The notes below the pieces were generated by a model, which ran no database searches, was not told where the DNA came from, and was given only the letters and a program-made list of their open reading frames with translations. Position numbers and translations under genes: made by a program. Source: Oribacterium sp. WCC10 (GTDB taxonomy: Bacteria > Bacillota > Clostridia > Lachnospirales > Lachnospiraceae). From it: DNA of 64,000 bases. How positions within the stretch are numbered: the stretch's first letter is position 1; each line of letters opens with the position of its first letter. The stretch is taken from assembly GCF_900113415.1 (NCBI RefSeq), contig NZ_FOPH01000003.1, positions 124,001 through 188,000 of the forward strand. Reading direction: 5' to 3'. Of the stretch, positions 61,666-64,000 are shown piece by piece.

Positions 61666-61980
61666 TCAATCCTCTGCTATTTCTCCATCCTCTTCAGGAT
61701 CCTCATAGTCATCATAGTCCTCAAGATAATCAGGTGCAACAAAACGATAAACAGCATAGGCTATAGCTGCAACCGAAGCGATGATTCCGATGATGGCAAG
61801 AATAGTAAGAAGAGTCTTCTTAAGCTTTTCATCTTCCTTTTTCTGCTCAAGATAATCCTGTAATTTAAGCTTCTGAAGAAGTAATTCAGCACGCTCTTTA
61901 GCATCTTCTCTGTGTGTCTTTACACAGTTTTTGAAATCTTTTGCATTATCAAATAAACTCAAAATATCAAACTTATCCAT
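61666..61980 (-). CDS. Small single-span membrane protein of unknown function
   Basis: The 104-residue protein has a charged, probably coiled-coil N-terminal half (EDAKERAELLLQKLKLQDYL, about 23-55), one membrane segment (about 57-80, LLTILAIIGIIASVAAIAYA) and a very acidic tail (YLEDYDDYEDPEEDGEIAED). GAGGAGG is 7 bases before the ATG, so it is expressed. I do not recognise the family. It follows pcrA by 97 bp and may be in the same transcript; similar small proteins occur near pcrA in related bacteria only as far as I recall vaguely. Confidence 0.65.
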   Translation of the reverse strand: MDKFDILSLFDNAKDFKNCVKTHREDAKERAELLLQKLKLQDYLEQKKEDEKLKKTLLTILAIIGIIASVAAIAYAVYRFVAPDYLEDYDDYEDPEEDGEIAED

Positions 61981-62077
61981 GAGATACCTCCTCTATGTGA
62001 TACACAAGAAATTATACCATTGATAGTGGAATATTACTATGCTGCAAAATGAGGAAATGAAGATTATTTTCACTAGT

Positions 62078-64000
62078 TCATAAATCCTGATCGACTTTTT
62101 TGAGCTTTGCAAAACTTGCCAACATCTTCTTCTGTCCTGATTTTTCAAAATCCACTGTAACTTCAAAGTCTTTTTTACCATCAGTGATGGAAACAACCGT
62201 TCCCTTTCCGAATTTGATATGGCTTACTGTATCGCCTTCTTTATAATCAAGACTGTCAAGTTTCTGAACACCTGTAGTCATAAGATTCTTAGGGATGCCT
62301 GAGCCTGACTTTTTAGCTGAAGCTGCAGCTTTTCTGCTTCCGTATCCTGTTGATCCCATACCGGAAAGTCCATAACTGTTAGCGCCGAAACCACCGGATG
62401 TACCGAATCCTGATGATGAACCACGGCCGGTGCTGCGACTGCTTCTTCCGCCTATAACTGTTCCGAAGTCATCATCATGATTTCTGTATTCATCACGTTC
62501 ATTATACTTTTGGCTTTCCCGTTTGTTGGTTCTGTAATTGCCGTATCCGGAACCAGTTCCATAACTGCCTGTTCCGAATCCTCCCTGACGACTTCCGTAA
62601 CCTGAACCGCCAAAAGAACGTCCGCCATAGTTTGAACCGGAACCACCGAATCCTCCGAAGGAGTCTGCAAAAGGTGTGTCATCATCATTGAAACGATTGA
62701 GAAATGTTTTTCTGCACATTTCATCCGGTATTTCGTCAATGAACATGGAAGCTTTCATTCTTTCATAGTTACCGTTGACCATCCTGGAACGTGCTGATGT
62801 CATCACAAGTTCCTCCTCTGCACGGGTAATGCCTACATAGCAGAGACGTCTTTCTTCTTCGAGATCCTCATGTTCGTTCATGGACATGTATCCGGGGAAC
62901 AGGCCATCGCTCATACCCACAAGATAAACCTTTGGGAATTCAAGGCCTTTGGCTCCGTGAAGTGTCATAAGTGTGAGAAGATCCGTATCATCATCTTTTC
63001 TGTCAATATCAGCAACCAATGAAACCTCCTCAAGAAACTCACTGAGTTTAGGCTCTTCGGCTTTGGACTGATAGTCAGATGCCTTGTTTATGATTTCTTC
63101 GATATTCTGGAATCTGGTCTCGGCTTCTATGGTTCCCTCAGCTTTTATTTCATTACCATATCCGGTATCATCACGGATTGACTCAATAAGTTTCTGAATG
63201 GAAAAGCTTTCCTCATCTAATGCCTGCTCATCCATGTATCCGGCGATACGAAGCTTGTATTTCCAGTTTTCAATCATTTCAACAAACTCTTTAAGCTTTG
63301 TACCTGCTTTTCCGCCAATGCCTATAATATCTGTTTTGGCGGCTGCTTCATACATGGTGACTACGTGTTCGGAAGTAGTATTGGCAGAAGCAAATACTCT
63401 GAGCTTTTCAAGTGTTGCATCGCCGATACCTCGTTTCGGTACATTGATGATACGTTCGAAGGCGACATTATCAGCAGCATTGGCTATGACCTTCATATAC
63501 GCAAGAACGTCTTTTATTTCCTTTCGCTGATAGAAGTTTACACCACCGATTATCTGGTAAGGGACATTCATCTTTATGCACTGTTCTTCCATGAGACGTG
63601 ACTGGGCGTTGGTACGGTAAAGAATAGCCTGATCCTGATATGAACGTCCGGTGTTCTTTACTTCCCGTATAACTGCATATGCTTCATCATTGGCACTCTC
63701 AAACTCCTGAAAAGTTACATCTGCGCCACCCTTTTTATCTGTCCAAAGGCGTTTCTGCTTACGTCCGGTATTGTGAGCAATGACAGCATTGGCACAATCA
63801 AGAATTTTCTCTGTTGAACGGTAGTTCTGCTCAAGCTTGATAACTCTTGCACCAGGAAAACTTTTTTCAAATGAAAGAATATTTTCAAGATTGGCACCAC
63901 GGAATTTGTAGATACTTTGGTCATCATCACCTACAACGCAAATGTTTTTATATTTTGCTGCAAGCTTATGGACAAGATTGAACTGAATATCATTGGTATC
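62078..64000 (-). CDS. pcrA: UvrD/PcrA-type DNA helicase, 5' end outside the window
   Basis: The reading frame is open from the window edge to the stop at 62078. Visible superfamily-1 motifs are IV (AILYRTNAQSR), V (TLMTLHGAKGLEFPKVYLVG) and VI (RRLCYVGITRAEEELVMTS); the Walker box lies upstream. The Met at 63592 is internal, since the upstream frame continues the family sequence. After the core comes an unusual ~150-residue Gly/Ser/Tyr-rich tract (FGGFGGSGSNYGGRSFGGSG and similar), then the C-terminal Tudor-like domain of PcrA (DYKEGDTVSHIKFGKGTVVS) that contacts RNA polymerase. It unwinds DNA in repair and plasmid replication. Confidence 0.92.
   Translation of the reverse strand, partial: DTNDIQFNLVHKLAAKYKNICVVGDDDQSIYKFRGANLENILSFEKSFPGARVIKLEQNYRSTEKILDCANAVIAHNTGRKQKRLWTDKKGGADVTFQEFESANDEAYAVIREVKNTGRSYQDQAILYRTNAQSRLMEEQCIKMNVPYQIIGGVNFYQRKEIKDVLAYMKVIANAADNVAFERIINVPKRGIGDATLEKLRVFASANTTSEHVVTMYEAAAKTDIIGIGGKAGTKLKEFVEMIENWKYKLRIAGYMDEQALDEESFSIQKLIESIRDDTGYGNEIKAEGTIEAETRFQNIEEIINKASDYQSKAEEPKLSEFLEEVSLVADIDRKDDDTDLLTLMTLHGAKGLEFPKVYLVGMSDGLFPGYMSMNEHEDLEEERRLCYVGITRAEEELVMTSARSRMVNGNYERMKASMFIDEIPDEMCRKTFLNRFNDDDTPFADSFGGFGGSGSNYGGRSFGGSGYGSRQGGFGTGSYGTGSGYGNYRTNKRESQKYNERDEYRNHDDDFGTVIGGRSSRSTGRGSSSGFGTSGGFGANSYGLSGMGSTGYGSRKAAASAKKSGSGIPKNLMTTGVQKLDSLDYKEGDTVSHIKFGKGTVVSITDGKKDFEVTVDFEKSGQKKMLASFAKLKKVDQDL

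Noticed and set aside
63592-63930. Start of pcrA at the Met at 63592
   Set aside because: The frame upstream continues with conserved helicase sequence (AILYRTNAQSR and beyond) to the window edge, so this Met is internal.
1-64000. CRISPR arrays, tRNA or rRNA genes, intact insertion sequences
   Set aside because: No regularly spaced repeats, tRNA-like cloverleaf, rRNA segments or transposase reading frames were seen on reading either strand; a dedicated tRNA scan was not possible.

Overview
The window looks like a chromosomal segment of a rumen or gut Lachnospiraceae, most like Butyrivibrio or Pseudobutyrivibrio. The pointers are moderately AT-rich Firmicutes-style genes with strong AGGAGG ribosome sites, LacI and AraC sugar regulons, binding-protein ABC importers without their own ATPase, an intracellular xylo-oligosaccharide pathway and a Clostridia-type cellobiose phosphorylase. 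The genus is inferred, not proven. I see no rRNA, tRNA, CRISPR array or intact transposase.

Layout. 1-1.7 kb: end of an S41 peptidase gene, a small membrane protein and a self-cleaving P1/DmpA-type peptidase. 1.8-16.9 kb: an accessory island bracketed by inverted copies of a ~66-bp repeat. It holds two tyrosine-recombinase remnants preceded by GGTCTCGTTAA inverted repeats, a TetR remnant, a cation/proton antiporter with a switch-like 5' leader, and a minus-strand array of type-B carboxylesterases and YtcJ-like amidohydrolases. In that array one esterase is intact, one lipoprotein esterase is interrupted by an in-frame TGA, and one is membrane-anchored and lacks its catalytic residues. Three amidohydrolases are full length, one survives only as its 3' end, and response-regulator and membrane-protein debris lies between them. 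Parts of the array are visibly richer in GC than the rest.

17-26 kb: a GGDEF-EAL protein with an extracytoplasmic sensor, an iron alcohol dehydrogenase, an alpha/beta hydrolase, a small VOC-like protein and the queuosine precursor set queD-queE-folE-queC-queF. 26-45 kb: a long minus-strand xylan-oligosaccharide cluster. It contains two SASA/GH3 hydrolase genes, GH67 alpha-glucuronidase, an ABC importer, an AraC regulator, GH120 beta-xylosidase, xylulokinase, an Fuc/Ara-isomerase-family protein, split transketolase and aldose 1-epimerase. None of the hydrolases shows a signal peptide, so aldouronic and xylo-oligosaccharides are probably imported and dismantled in the cytoplasm and fed into the pentose phosphate pathway. 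45-52.6 kb: a second ABC importer and a LacI regulator, divergent from cellobiose phosphorylase, whose promoter carries a perfect palindrome. 52.9-64 kb: an anion permease, a phosphatidylethanolamine cluster (TVP38-like, pssA, psd, PAP2), a second GGDEF/EAL protein with unusual domain order, rlmD, a small membrane protein and the 3' part of pcrA.

At least three families of short dispersed repeats sit between genes, several of them touching stop codons. With the esterase/amidohydrolase island and the antiporter leader they are the least explained parts of the window.
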